From: JACQXM01 sp964569425 | GTDB taxonomy: Bacteria > Planctomycetota > Phycisphaerae > UBA1845 | NCBI GenBank assembly: GCA_964569425.1 | Contig: CAZMVD010000005.1 | Coordinates: 20,566 to 84,565 of the forward strand | Direction: 5' to 3' | DNA: 64,000 bases | Shown: positions 8,337 to 17,036 of the stretch, one piece after another | Layout: every line of letters begins with the position of its first letter | How positions within the stretch are numbered: position 1 is the first letter of the stretch | Notes under the pieces: generated by a model | Databases searched by the model: none | Seen by the model: the letters and a program-made list of their open reading frames with translations, nothing else | Told to the model about the DNA's origin: nothing | Made by a program: the position numbers and the translations under genes

Positions 8337-8905
8337 TCGCGGTCCTCCCGGCCGTCGACGGCGGCGAAGACGCTGAGGGTCAGCGCGGCCTTGCGATGGA
8401 CATCGGCTCCGCCGGCGGCATCGCCCTGGTCGATCTTGAGGTAACTGACATCGGCCCAGTAGGAGGTCTGTTCGACGGCTTGGAGGAAGCTGAGGATGTT
8501 GTGCAGGGTGCCGGTGATTTCATAGGTGAAGCACTGCTCGGTCAGGCCGGGGTAGATGCGTGTTTCCGCGGGGGTCTGGCTGAGGACGTGCAAACCGGAT
8601 CGTGCGGCCGCGACGGCGAGCGCCTGAAAGAACTCTTCGATGGGGGAGTGCTGAGGCAGCCGCCCGCTGATTTCCAGTCGTTGCAGGCCGGCCTGGAGTT
8701 TGTTCTGCTGGCGTTCGACGGCAAGCTGCATGGTCGCGAGTGTCTGCCGGTCGGCTTCGAGCCGGGCGCGGAAGGCGGCGCTTTCCTGCCGGGCGCTGTT
8801 GTGACGCAAGAAGGTGAGCCAGACAGCGCCCCCGAGGCACGCCAACAGGGCCAGGGCGCCGCATGCGTCGATCAGCCAGAGATGCCAGTGGGACGAACGG
8901 TTCAT
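8333..8905 (-). CDS. PilO-like inner-membrane assembly protein
   Basis: Protein of 190 residues. It has one N-terminal membrane helix (about 10-30, LIDACGALALLACLGGAVWL), a long coiled coil (about 35-90, rich in E, R, Q, A, L), then a ferredoxin-like C-terminal half. This is the standard PilO layout. It would pair with PilN to link the cytoplasmic PilM ring with the periplasmic PilP-like protein. ATG 8905 was chosen because it follows the PilN stop by two bases; a GTG at 8914 is an alternative that would overlap it. Confidence 0.78.
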   Translation of the reverse strand: MNRSSHWHLWLIDACGALALLACLGGAVWLTFLRHNSARQESAAFRARLEADRQTLATMQLAVERQQNKLQAGLQRLEISGRLPQHSPIEEFFQALAVAAARSGLHVLSQTPAETRIYPGLTEQCFTYEITGTLHNILSFLQAVEQTSYWADVSYLKIDQGDAAGGADVHRKAALTLSVFAAVDGREDRE

Positions 8906-8907
8906 GA

Positions 8908-9540
8908 CTACCACTCGCAGGCGATTTCAAATCGATAATAGATGCCGTCGAGCACGGGCTCGCGCTGGGAACGTTCGAGCAGGACCTGGCGAAACGCGCC
9001 GGTTTCCTTCAGGCGCGTGACGAAGGTATGCGGCTCTGCGGGATCGGCGGCGAAACCGGCGATCCGTAGCTTGCGCGGCGCCTCGATGGTGAATTCGGTC
9101 TTGGGTGGTTTTTGCCCGGGCGCAGCGGCGACGGCGGACGGCGGAGGTCTCAGGTCGCGCCGGCCGGTGCCGGGGCGAGCCGGTTCGGTGGTCAGCGACG
9201 TGAGCCAGCAGGCCGGGGGGAGGGAATGTCCGATTAACGCAATCAGGCGAGACCAGGCGCGTTTGGCGCGAAGGGCTTCGGCGCGCTGGACTTGCAGGTC
9301 CACCTGGTCTGTCTGGGCGGCGACGCTCTTGAGCGCATTGCGCGCCAGGGTCAGGTCGGACTGTACGCGTGTGTTTTCGGTCGTAAGCTCGTCGGCCAGG
9401 GCTTGTTGGGCCCACTCGCGCCCTGCGGCGGCTACCAGGAGAAGGAAGGCCAGTGTGAGCGCCGCGGACCAGCGACGGAGATGGCGGCGCCGCGTCTGGG
9501 CCATGAGCAGGTTGGGGGGGATGAGGTTAATGGCGATCAT
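8908..9540 (-). CDS. PilN-like inner-membrane assembly protein
   Basis: Protein of 210 residues. The N-terminal MIAINLIPP is the conserved PilM-binding tail of PilN proteins. A membrane helix at about 25-42, a coiled coil (about 45-95) and a C-terminal domain follow. In T4P systems this protein docks in the groove of PilM. The gene starts six bases after the PilM stop, so the two are co-translated or at least co-transcribed. The tail and the position together make the assignment strong. Confidence 0.85.
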   Translation of the reverse strand: MIAINLIPPNLLMAQTRRRHLRRWSAALTLAFLLLVAAAGREWAQQALADELTTENTRVQSDLTLARNALKSVAAQTDQVDLQVQRAEALRAKRAWSRLIALIGHSLPPACWLTSLTTEPARPGTGRRDLRPPPSAVAAAPGQKPPKTEFTIEAPRKLRIAGFAADPAEPHTFVTRLKETGAFRQVLLERSQREPVLDGIYYRFEIACEW

Positions 9541-9546
9541 CGGCGA

Positions 9547-10632
9547 TTACTCCCGAACGGCCAGTCCGATGGCCAACGCCAGTTGTTCCCAGGAATGGCG
9601 CTTGGCCACACCGCCGAGGATTCGACCCCCGGGCTTGTTGATACAGTCAGAGGCCCGCCGGACGACGATGCCGAGGTTGCGCAGGAGAAACGCGTCCAGG
9701 TTGGGCATTTGAGCGCCGCCGCCGACAAGTACGAGATCGGCGGCTCGGCGGTTGGGGTAGCAACTCAGGACGTATTCGTAGGAGCGTTTAATTTCCGCGG
9801 CCAGTTGAAGGAGATCGGCGCGGAGAATGCCGGTGAGAACAGTGGCGAGGTCCACGTCCGCCAATGCGGGATCCAAGGCTCGTTCAGCGCGGGCGGTCGC
9901 GACGATCCCATGGTCTCTTTTGTGAATCTCGGCGGTGGCAGTAGAGATGCCCAAGGCCTGGGCGATGCGCGTCGTCCAATCGCTGCCGCCCGGACCTACG
10001 GCGCGGATCAACACGGGGACACTGCCGATGCAGAGGATCAGGCGGGTCTGACACTGCCCGAGATCCAGCAGCCCCCAGATGTCATCGGCGGAGCGCGGTT
10101 GGAGCAGAGACCCGAATCGGGCGAGCGCCGCCGCGGATGCATCCATGGCCAGGCAGTGCAGCCCGGCGCGCTCAAAGCCGGTCAACGATTGTTCCACGGT
10201 TTCGCGTGCGACGGAGATTCCGAGCACGGTTGGGGCGGCGACTTTGGTGGGCGGCAGCAGCCAATACCGCGTTTCGACGGCGGCTTCCGGGGAGCCGAGG
10301 AGGCGTTCGATCTCGATGTGGACCAGACGTTCCATGTCCTGCGGTTGGGCGGGCGGAAGTTCGAGCGCATGGAACTGCACGCTCTGCGGCTGGACGGCGG
10401 CCACGCATTGCCGGCCGCTGAATTCTCCCTGAAGCAGGCAGTGGCGTAGTTGTTTGTCGAGGTCGTCGGTTCCTTCCGGGGATTCACTTCCGACGCGTCG
10501 TTCCAGGGTGGCGCTGCGCACGAGGGCGTAGCCTTCCCGGCGGGACTGCAATTGAACGGCGCGGACTCCGGTGTCGCCGAAGTCGATGCCGATGGGGGTC
10601 GATCGCCGGGAGATTGGAAGCGTTGCCAGCAT
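9547..10632 (-). CDS. PilM-like actin-fold ATPase
   Basis: Cytoplasmic actin-like protein of 361 residues. The N-terminus has the phosphate-1 motif PIGIDFGDTGVRAVQL. A second phosphate-type stretch (LLDLGQCQTRLI, about residue 185) and a C-terminal adenosine motif region (ADLVLVGGGAQMPNLD) fit the PilM/FtsA-type fold. PilM binds the PilN tail and links the cytoplasmic ATPase to the assembly platform. It is followed by PilN-, PilO- and PilP-like genes in canonical order. The start has a distal position within the operon, after the GspF-like gene. Confidence 0.85.
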   Translation of the reverse strand: MLATLPISRRSTPIGIDFGDTGVRAVQLQSRREGYALVRSATLERRVGSESPEGTDDLDKQLRHCLLQGEFSGRQCVAAVQPQSVQFHALELPPAQPQDMERLVHIEIERLLGSPEAAVETRYWLLPPTKVAAPTVLGISVARETVEQSLTGFERAGLHCLAMDASAAALARFGSLLQPRSADDIWGLLDLGQCQTRLILCIGSVPVLIRAVGPGGSDWTTRIAQALGISTATAEIHKRDHGIVATARAERALDPALADVDLATVLTGILRADLLQLAAEIKRSYEYVLSCYPNRRAADLVLVGGGAQMPNLDAFLLRNLGIVVRRASDCINKPGGRILGGVAKRHSWEQLALAIGLAVRE

Positions 10633-10655
10633 GTCGGTCGATGCTCCCTGTGCGG

Positions 10656-11873
10656 CTATTGCACGGCTGCAGTCAAGTCGAAGAGCGGGAGGAAGAGCGA
10701 AATCGCCACGCCGCCCACAAAGAAGCCCATCAGGATCAGGATGACCGGTTCGATCATCTTGGTCACCACGCCTATCAGTTCGGTGTTGTTTTCATCGAGG
10801 ATGTCGGCACAGTAGCTCATGGCGCCGCCGAGGTTTCCGCTGTCCTCGCCGGTGCGGACGGCCTGGCAGATGTAGGGTTCGACCACGCCGGAGCGTTCGA
10901 AGGCGGTGCTGAGCTGTCCGCCTTCGGTGACCGTTTGTTCGAGGTCGTCAAAGAGGCGGCCGAAGCGGCGGTTTCCGGTGGCGCGGCGTGCGAGATCGAG
11001 GGTATCGAGCAGTCCGACGCGACTTTCGAGAAGCATCCCCATGGTGCGCAGAATCTGAGCCTGGATGAGGCGTTGGCGCAGGCGGCCGAAGAGGGGAAGT
11101 TGGGTCTGAATGTTGACCATCCAGCGGCGCCCGGCGGCGCTGGTCAGGGTGAGCACGCCGACGACGACCAGCGCGGCGGCCAATGAGAATATCTGGACGC
11201 AGTGGTCGTGGATGTATACGCCGAGGTGGAGCATGGCCTGAGTGGTGGCGGGCGGTTGAACACCGAGCTGGACGAACATGTCGCCGAATCGCGGGAGGAC
11301 GAAGAGCATGAGCACCAGCGCGATGACGAGGCACATGACGATGAGAAGGCAGGGATAGGTGAGCGAACCGATGATTTTCTTGCGGAGGGCGCGGCGTTTT
11401 CCGACGATTTCGGCGAGGCGTTCGAACATGCGGGTCAGGTTTCCGCTGGCTTCGCCGGCGGCGACGATGGCGCAGTAGACGGGGTCGAAGGAACCCGGGA
11501 GCTTTCGAAGCGATTCGGCGAGCGTGGTTCCCTCTTCGAGGTCGGCCACGATCTGCTGAAGCACCGCGGATTGAGCCGGGCGGCGCATTTGCCGTTTGAT
11601 GGCGAGGATGGCGGGGACGATTCCGCTGCCGGCGCGGAGCAGCATGGCCATCTGGCGGGTGAAGAGCACGAGGGTGCCGAGGGGCAGTCGGGCGCGTGAC
11701 GGCGCGGCGGCGCCGGATCGGGTCCGGGTCGCGGGTCGGGCTTCCTCGTGGATGCGGGTGACGAACAGTCCGCGGCGGCGGAGTATTTCGATCGCCTCGC
11801 GCGAGCTGGGGGCGTCGACGGTGTCACGGCGTGACTGTCCCTTGGCATCGACGGCATCGTAGGTGAGGTTCAT
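10656..11873 (-). CDS. GspF/PilC-type inner-membrane platform protein
   Basis: Polytopic inner-membrane platform of 405 residues. Two related T2SSF domains (about 65-190 and 270-400) each end in membrane helices. Signature segments include LFTRQMAMLLRAGSG (domain 1) and the C-terminal FFVGGVAISLFLPLF helix. It is the anchor on which the ATPase acts to add or remove pseudopilin subunits. ATG 11873 overlaps the GspE stop by four bases (ATGA), which indicates tightly coupled translation with its motor. Length is normal for the family. Confidence 0.92.
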   Translation of the reverse strand: MNLTYDAVDAKGQSRRDTVDAPSSREAIEILRRRGLFVTRIHEEARPATRTRSGAAAPSRARLPLGTLVLFTRQMAMLLRAGSGIVPAILAIKRQMRRPAQSAVLQQIVADLEEGTTLAESLRKLPGSFDPVYCAIVAAGEASGNLTRMFERLAEIVGKRRALRKKIIGSLTYPCLLIVMCLVIALVLMLFVLPRFGDMFVQLGVQPPATTQAMLHLGVYIHDHCVQIFSLAAALVVVGVLTLTSAAGRRWMVNIQTQLPLFGRLRQRLIQAQILRTMGMLLESRVGLLDTLDLARRATGNRRFGRLFDDLEQTVTEGGQLSTAFERSGVVEPYICQAVRTGEDSGNLGGAMSYCADILDENNTELIGVVTKMIEPVILILMGFFVGGVAISLFLPLFDLTAAVQ

Positions 11874-13630
11874 TCGGTTTTCGCCCCTCCGATACCGGTG
11901 GGATCGCCCACGTCCAACGATTCGGATCGTGTGACGCGCAGCACTTCTTCAATGGTGGAGTCGCCGCGTTCGATCACATCGAGGGCCTTGTCACGGAGGG
12001 TTCGCCAGCCGGTCTGCGCGAGGTAGACGCGGATGTCCGATTCGGAAGCTTCGTTCTGGACGAGGCGTTTGAGTTCGGCGTCCATGAGCATGATTTCGAA
12101 CACGCCGACGCGGCCGCGGAATCCGGTGTTGCCGCACTCCCGGCACCCCTCTCCTTTCTGAAACAGTTCGTTGGTGCGGTGGCTCCAGCCCACCTGGCGC
12201 AGCAGCGCGGGGGGCGGGTAGTAAGAGGTCTTGCAGGAGTTGCAGATTTTTCGCGCCAGGCGCTGGGCCACAAACCCAAGGACGGAGGCGGAGAGGAGGA
12301 ACGGTTCGATGCCCATGTCCACCAGGCGCATGATTCCGCCGGGACAGTCGTTGGTGTGCAGCGTGGAAAGCACCAGGTGGCCGGTGAGGGCGGCCTGTAT
12401 GGAGACGCGGGCGGTTTCGGAATCGCGTATCTCGCCGACCATGATGACGTCGGGGTCCTGCCTGAGGATGGAACGCAGGGCGCGAACGAAATTAAGGCCG
12501 ACGGCCTCGCTGACCTGAATCTGATTGATGAGGGACAACTGGTATTCCACGGGGTCTTCAATGGTGATGATGTTGGTGGACTCATCGCGGAGGAGGTCGA
12601 GGCAGGAATAGAGTGTCGTGGTTTTTCCGCTGCCGGTGGGGCCGGTGACGAGCATGAGGCCGTAGGGGGCGCGGATCATGGCTTCGATGGCGGCGAGGTC
12701 GGCGTCCTGGACGCCGAGGGTGCGGAGGTCGAAGCTGAGTTGCGATTTATCGAGGATGCGCAGGACGATTTTTTCCCCGAGGATGGTGGGCATGCTGGAG
12801 ACGCGCAGGTCGACTTCCCGTCCGTCGGCGACGATGTGGACGCGGCCTTCCTGGGGGAGGCGTTTTTCGGCGATGTCCATGCGTCCGATGACCTTGACGC
12901 GGGACACGATGGCGGCGTGCATGCCCTTGGGGGGCTTGAGCATTTCGCGGAGCTGTCCGTCGATGCGGGCGCGGATGTGGGTGGCGTCGCGGTCGGGCTC
13001 GATGTGGATGTCGCTGGCGCCGGCGCGGAGTGCGGAGAGGATGGCGAGGTTGACGAGATTGACGATGGGGCTGCCCTCGACCAGTTTGTCGAGGTCGGTG
13101 ACCGGTCCTTCGTCCACCGCTTCGCGTTCGGTGATGAGCACGTCGCTTTCTTCGACGGAGGCGAGGAAGGAGTCGACGTTGACTTCCGCGGCGAGGTACT
13201 TTCGCTGGAATTCCTGGAGGTTCTGTTCGAGGACCAGGACGGGACGGATGGTGCAGCCGGTCAGGGCGCGGAGACGATCCTGCACCGGGAGAGACTGCGG
13301 TTCGACCATGGCGACGGTGAGTTCATCGCGAACGCGGAAGAGCGGCAACATGCGCAGTCGCTCGGCTTCCTCCTTGGAGACGAGCTTGGCGATTTTGGGA
13401 TCGATGAGTCCGTGACGGAGTACGCAACCTTTGACGCCGAGCCTGCGGGAGAGCGCCTGGACGAGGGAAGCGGCGGTGATGGCGCCGGCATCGACGAGCA
13501 CGCTGCCGATGCGACCACCGTTGGCGGCCTGCTTGGCCAGCGCCTCGGAGAGCTGCTCTGCGGTGATGAGCCCATCGCGGACGAGCTGATCGCCGAGGCG
13601 TACGGCGCTTTCGATGGTCAGGTTGGCCAT
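11870..13630 (-). CDS. GspE/PilB-type assembly ATPase
   Basis: Cytoplasmic hexameric ATPase that powers pseudopilus assembly. The N-terminal MshEN-type domain (about 5-150) may sense c-di-GMP in relatives. A catalytic domain carries the Walker A motif GPTGSGKTTT (about 330), an Asp box (EDPVEYQL), a His box (THLVLSTLHTND type) and a Walker B region (IMVGEIRD). Four cysteines in CxxC pairs (CNSCK about 463, CRECG about 497) form the zinc-binding element of PilB/GspE. No retraction ATPase PilT is present. ATG 13630 (MANLTIES) follows an AGGTGG ribosome site; a longer frame opens at 13669. Next to a STAS/GGDEF/HD-GYP group, so regulation by c-di-GMP is plausible. Confidence 0.93.
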   Translation of the reverse strand: MANLTIESAVRLGDQLVRDGLITAEQLSEALAKQAANGGRIGSVLVDAGAITAASLVQALSRRLGVKGCVLRHGLIDPKIAKLVSKEEAERLRMLPLFRVRDELTVAMVEPQSLPVQDRLRALTGCTIRPVLVLEQNLQEFQRKYLAAEVNVDSFLASVEESDVLITEREAVDEGPVTDLDKLVEGSPIVNLVNLAILSALRAGASDIHIEPDRDATHIRARIDGQLREMLKPPKGMHAAIVSRVKVIGRMDIAEKRLPQEGRVHIVADGREVDLRVSSMPTILGEKIVLRILDKSQLSFDLRTLGVQDADLAAIEAMIRAPYGLMLVTGPTGSGKTTTLYSCLDLLRDESTNIITIEDPVEYQLSLINQIQVSEAVGLNFVRALRSILRQDPDVIMVGEIRDSETARVSIQAALTGHLVLSTLHTNDCPGGIMRLVDMGIEPFLLSASVLGFVAQRLARKICNSCKTSYYPPPALLRQVGWSHRTNELFQKGEGCRECGNTGFRGRVGVFEIMLMDAELKRLVQNEASESDIRVYLAQTGWRTLRDKALDVIERGDSTIEEVLRVTRSESLDVGDPTGIGGAKTE

Positions 13631-13672
13631 GTCCACCTCTGAGAGGGCGCCGCAGTTGCGCCCGATCATCCG

Positions 13673-14008
13673 TTAGAGGAAACTCTTGACGGCGTCCTGT
13701 ACTTCGTTGAACAGACGAAACTTCCCGGACAATCCGGTGAGTTCGAGCACTTCCCGGCAGGTGGGGGTCAGCGCGGCCAGCTTGAGGCTGGCGGCGTAGC
13801 CTGCGAGTTCATCGGAAGCGTCGAGCAGTCCTTCCAGGGCGCAACTGTCCATGTAGGGGACGTCGTGCATGGAGACGACGACGCGCGGGTTGGGGGAGCG
13901 CAGGCGTTCCATCAGCAGCCGGGCAAATCGTTCGGCGTCTTCGTCGACCAGCGTACCGATGGGCGACAGCACCTCGACGGTACCGATTCTCTGGCGTTCG
14001 ATTTTCAT
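13673..14008 (-). CDS. STAS-domain anti-anti-sigma-like protein
   Basis: Cytoplasmic STAS domain of 111 residues covering the whole protein. The conserved switch motif reads YMDSCALEGLL, with Ser55 as the likely phosphorylation site recognised by an RsbW-type kinase. Such proteins act as on/off partners of anti-sigma factors or other regulators. ATG 14008 overlaps the stop of the preceding GGDEF-like gene by four bases, so the longer upstream frame (to 14209) is not needed. No anti-sigma kinase is encoded in the window. It sits immediately upstream of the pilus ATPase gene and may tie the motor to a partner-switching signal. Confidence 0.85.
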   Translation of the reverse strand: MKIERQRIGTVEVLSPIGTLVDEDAERFARLLMERLRSPNPRVVVSMHDVPYMDSCALEGLLDASDELAGYAASLKLAALTPTCREVLELTGLSGKFRLFNEVQDAVKSFL

Positions 14009-15348
14009 GTCGGGGGCTCCGTCTCGGGCGCGAGGGTCGAGATCGAAGCGTGCAAATCCGTGGCAATAGCCAACCCTTCGGTGCGGGCGCGTCGGCACTG
14101 GGTGAGCGCACCGGACAGCAGGGCGCGGAGTTCCGGCGATTCGGTGCCGCTTCCGACGACTCCGCACCGCACGCCGATGGCGGCGCGCCAGCGAGCGGTG
14201 TCGCCGCACAGCGCCGTCATGCGGGTCATGATCTGGGCGATGATCAGCGCGGCGAGTTCTGAATCTACGCGGCGCAGCAGGACCACGAATCGTGATCCGT
14301 CGAAACGTCCAAGGCGGTCGTCGGCGCGCATTTTCTGGCGCAGGACGCGGCCGGCCTCGTGTACCAGTTGGTCGGCCACCTCCCAGCGGCCGGAGTCGTT
14401 AAGCGTTCTCAGGTGTTCGAGGGCGATGACGGCGGCGGCGACCGGTTCGCCCAGGTGGTAGGATTCCTCGAGTGATTGAGCGGCCTGATCGAGGAACGCC
14501 TCGCGGTTGAGCAGGCCGGAGACGGGGTCGTGTGCGGCCACGGACTGGCGGGTTGTCGTTTCCAGCAGCGTGGACCAGAAGAAGGAGATCATCTGCGCGG
14601 TGGTGCGCAACAGCAGGTCATGCTGCTGGGGGGGGATATCCAGTCGACCTACCAATACGACTCCGAGGCGGCGCGATCCCTGGGAAACGGCGAAGCACCA
14701 GGCAGGGTGTTCGGAAGAGCTTTCGGCCAGGCGCTGGACCAACTCGCCCTGGCGGGCGTCTCCGGCGAGGTAGGGTCGTCCGGTGGTGGCTACGTGTCCG
14801 ACGATTCCATGTCGCGCGGACATGTTCCTGACTTCGTCCGATTCCCCAGCGGCGCGCAAGGGGACGAGTTGTTCGATTTCCGCGCAAAGGCGGTAGGGCT
14901 TGACGTGCGTTGCGCGGCAGCATTGATAGGCGATCATGCGGATGAATTCGTCGAAGTGAATCCAGGGATCGACGTCGCGACGGTGGTTTTCGAGCCAATC
15001 GTCGAAGTGGTCGAAGGCGGCCGACAGGCGGTCGAGCGATTCCGTGGTGTCGGGGTTGGCCGGGGAAGCCGGGGCGGGCCTGGACTGGTTACGGTCGTGC
15101 TCTTCAGCGGCCGCCGCTTCGCCGGCCCAGCCGCCCATGAGCACAATGGCGAGGCTTCCGGAGAGGATGGTCAACACGTTCCACAGGTCAAGCCAGACGC
15201 GGGCGCCGGCGGTTGCCTGAACCAGCACGACCCAGAACAATGCGCACAGAAGCCCAAGGGCGAAGCCGCGCATGCGCCCGAGCAGGCGGCCGCCAATGCC
15301 CACGGCCAGGAGGATGGGAAACCACGGCAGATAAAGGGTCAGGTTCAT
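14005..15348 (-). CDS. GAF-like and degenerate GGDEF signalling protein
   Basis: Membrane-anchored protein of 447 residues. Two or three N-terminal membrane helices (within 1-75) are followed by a linker with an Ala/Glu-rich stretch and a GAF-like sensory region (about 120-270). The C-terminal GGDEF-type domain (from about 285) contains DPVSGLLNREAF, but the signature is GRFDGSRFVVLL instead of GGDEF (about residue 350). The catalytic residues are lost, so it probably does not make c-di-GMP; it may bind GTP or c-di-GMP or act on a partner. ATG 15348 starts two bases after the HD-GYP stop. The HD-GYP enzyme next door is intact, so the pair suggests degradation or sensing rather than synthesis. 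Confidence 0.85.
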   Translation of the reverse strand: MNLTLYLPWFPILLAVGIGGRLLGRMRGFALGLLCALFWVVLVQATAGARVWLDLWNVLTILSGSLAIVLMGGWAGEAAAAEEHDRNQSRPAPASPANPDTTESLDRLSAAFDHFDDWLENHRRDVDPWIHFDEFIRMIAYQCCRATHVKPYRLCAEIEQLVPLRAAGESDEVRNMSARHGIVGHVATTGRPYLAGDARQGELVQRLAESSSEHPAWCFAVSQGSRRLGVVLVGRLDIPPQQHDLLLRTTAQMISFFWSTLLETTTRQSVAAHDPVSGLLNREAFLDQAAQSLEESYHLGEPVAAAVIALEHLRTLNDSGRWEVADQLVHEAGRVLRQKMRADDRLGRFDGSRFVVLLRRVDSELAALIIAQIMTRMTALCGDTARWRAAIGVRCGVVGSGTESPELRALLSGALTQCRRARTEGLAIATDLHASISTLAPETEPPT

Positions 15349-15350
15349 GA

Positions 15351-16643
15351 TCAACTCGCTGTGGCCAGGCAGATCGGATCCTGTACCTGGCTGAACTGGC
15401 TGGCCTGATCGACCAGGCGCTTCCACGCGCCGGGGCGGTTTTCGACGATGGCGCGAATGAGGCCATCGAAGCGATTCTGGAGTTGCGGGTCGACGGTTTT
15501 CCCCGCCTCCTCGGCCATGATCTGAAGAGCCTTCTCCCAGGAGAAGGCGGAGCGGTAGGAGCGATTGGACGTGAGGGCATCGAACACGTCGGCGATCTGG
15601 ATGATTCGCGCCTGGAGGGGAATGTCTTCGCCCTTCAACCCGGCGGGGTAGCCGCTGCCGTCGTAGCGTTCGTGATGATGGAGGACGCCGGCGAGCGCTT
15701 CGGCCAGTTGGGGCACCTGTTGGACGACCTTGTGGCTGCGGACGGGGTGCTCTTTCATGTGGGTGAATTCATCGTCCGTGAGCTTGCCCTCTTTTTTGAG
15801 GACGCCGTCGCGGATGCCGATCTTGCCGACGTCGTGCAGGAGGGCGCTCCATTCGAGCATCTGCACCTCGGATTCGTCCAGGCCGAAGTCGCGTGCCAGC
15901 ATGGTGGCGTAGTAAGCCACGCGGAGGGAATGGCCGGAGGTGTATTCGTCTTTCTGGTCGACGGCGTTGACCAGGGCGCGGACCATGGCCACCGACATAT
16001 CGCGGAGCTGGCGCACCAGGCGGTGATTGCGGATGAGATCGCCGCAGAATACGGCGAGCGTTTCGAGAAGGCTCATGTCGCTGGCCCGAAACGGGGGAGC
16101 GTCCGGGTTGCGCGACAGGACGATGGCACAGACGAAGTCGTCGCCGGCGAAAACGGAGCCGACCATGATTTCGGCGGGGCTTCCCGCGGGCGCGTTGTCG
16201 GGCGCCGGTTCCACCAGTACGACGGTGCGTTGGGTGGTGCGGTCGAGGAGGGACTCGAGCCAGGGTTCGAGTTCCATCCGCTGCCCGCGAACCAGCCAGT
16301 TGCCCTTTTTGCCGCGTACGCCGACGCCGACGGTCCGGCCCTGGTAGGTGTTTCGCAGGCTATCGAGAAACAGGTACACGACCATGGTCTCGTTTTGAAC
16401 GGTGGGCAGTTTGCGGGTGACCTCGAAGACAATGCCCAGTTGTTCGTAGACCCCGAGCAGTTCCTCGGTGAGGCCGGCGTGCTCCTGCTGCACCTGGCGC
16501 AGGGCGTCCGACAGGCCGTTGAGGGCGGCGGAGAGATCGGGGCCGGCGGCGGGGGCCAGACATTGGCGTACGCGGTTCAGCCAGCCCGGGGCATCGAGGA
16601 GGCCGTTGTCCAAGGTCAAACCTGTTGAGTGTGGATCAGCCAT
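15351..16643 (-). CDS. HD-GYP domain c-di-GMP phosphodiesterase
   Basis: Protein of 430 residues with an N-terminal region holding a GAF-like sensor (about 80-215) and a C-terminal HD-GYP domain. Diagnostic residues are present: HSLRVA, LLHDVGKIGI (HD pair near 269-270), the DD/E of the motif, and HHHERYDGSGYP (GYP near 331). This set fits an active phosphodiesterase that hydrolyses c-di-GMP to pGpG or GMP. It sits just before the degenerate GGDEF protein and after a CheY-like regulator and histidine kinase. It likely lowers c-di-GMP around the pilus motor in response to the kinase. Confidence 0.9.
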   Translation of the reverse strand: MADPHSTGLTLDNGLLDAPGWLNRVRQCLAPAAGPDLSAALNGLSDALRQVQQEHAGLTEELLGVYEQLGIVFEVTRKLPTVQNETMVVYLFLDSLRNTYQGRTVGVGVRGKKGNWLVRGQRMELEPWLESLLDRTTQRTVVLVEPAPDNAPAGSPAEIMVGSVFAGDDFVCAIVLSRNPDAPPFRASDMSLLETLAVFCGDLIRNHRLVRQLRDMSVAMVRALVNAVDQKDEYTSGHSLRVAYYATMLARDFGLDESEVQMLEWSALLHDVGKIGIRDGVLKKEGKLTDDEFTHMKEHPVRSHKVVQQVPQLAEALAGVLHHHERYDGSGYPAGLKGEDIPLQARIIQIADVFDALTSNRSYRSAFSWEKALQIMAEEAGKTVDPQLQNRFDGLIRAIVENRPGAWKRLVDQASQFSQVQDPICLATAS

Positions 16644-16660
16644 GGGCGTTCTTCCGGCTC

Positions 16661-17032
16661 CTAGGTGGTGACGGGCTGCAATGCGCGTTCAATGTCTGCG
16701 ACGAGGCGCGACGGCACGAACGGTTTGGGAAACAGTTGCACGTTGTACGGTTTGAGCTTTTCCGTGAGGTTGTCCCGGTCGCAGCGTGCGGAAAGGAGCA
16801 GGATGGGCACGTGAAGGTCCAGTTCCTGACGGACTTTGGCGATGAGGCCCATGCCGTCGAGGCGGGGCATGTTCATGTCGGTGATGATCAGGTCCACGGC
16901 GTGGGCGGCGAGCGTTTCCAGGGCGGCCAGGCCGTCACCGGCCATGACCACGTCGTGTCCGTGGCGTCCGAGCCACAGGGACATGACGCGGGCGATGTGT
17001 GTTTCGTCTTCGACAATCAGGATGCGTGCCAT
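16661..17032 (-). CDS. CheY-like single-domain response regulator
   Basis: Receiver domain of 123 residues with no output domain. The phospho-acceptor is D52 (LIITDMNMP), the acidic pocket is VEDE (residues 7-10), and the conserved Lys lies in LFPKPF (about 103). The missing output domain means it must act by protein-protein contact, perhaps on the HD-GYP or GGDEF proteins encoded directly downstream. It starts five bases after the sensor kinase stop, so the kinase is the likely phosphodonor. Gene order kinase, receiver, HD-GYP supports a short phosphorelay. Confidence 0.93.
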   Translation of the reverse strand: MARILIVEDETHIARVMSLWLGRHGHDVVMAGDGLAALETLAAHAVDLIITDMNMPRLDGMGLIAKVRQELDLHVPILLLSARCDRDNLTEKLKPYNVQLFPKPFVPSRLVADIERALQPVTT

Positions 17033-17036
17033 GGTG

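Noticed and set aside
12179..13642. Plus-strand open frame of 487 codons opposite the GspE gene
   Set aside because: It is an antisense shadow of a clear ATPase gene; the translation is acidic and low-complexity, with no ribosome site or family motif.
14476..16628. Plus-strand frames of 310 and 381 codons opposite the GGDEF-like and HD-GYP genes
   Set aside because: Antisense shadows of genes with diagnostic motifs on the minus strand.
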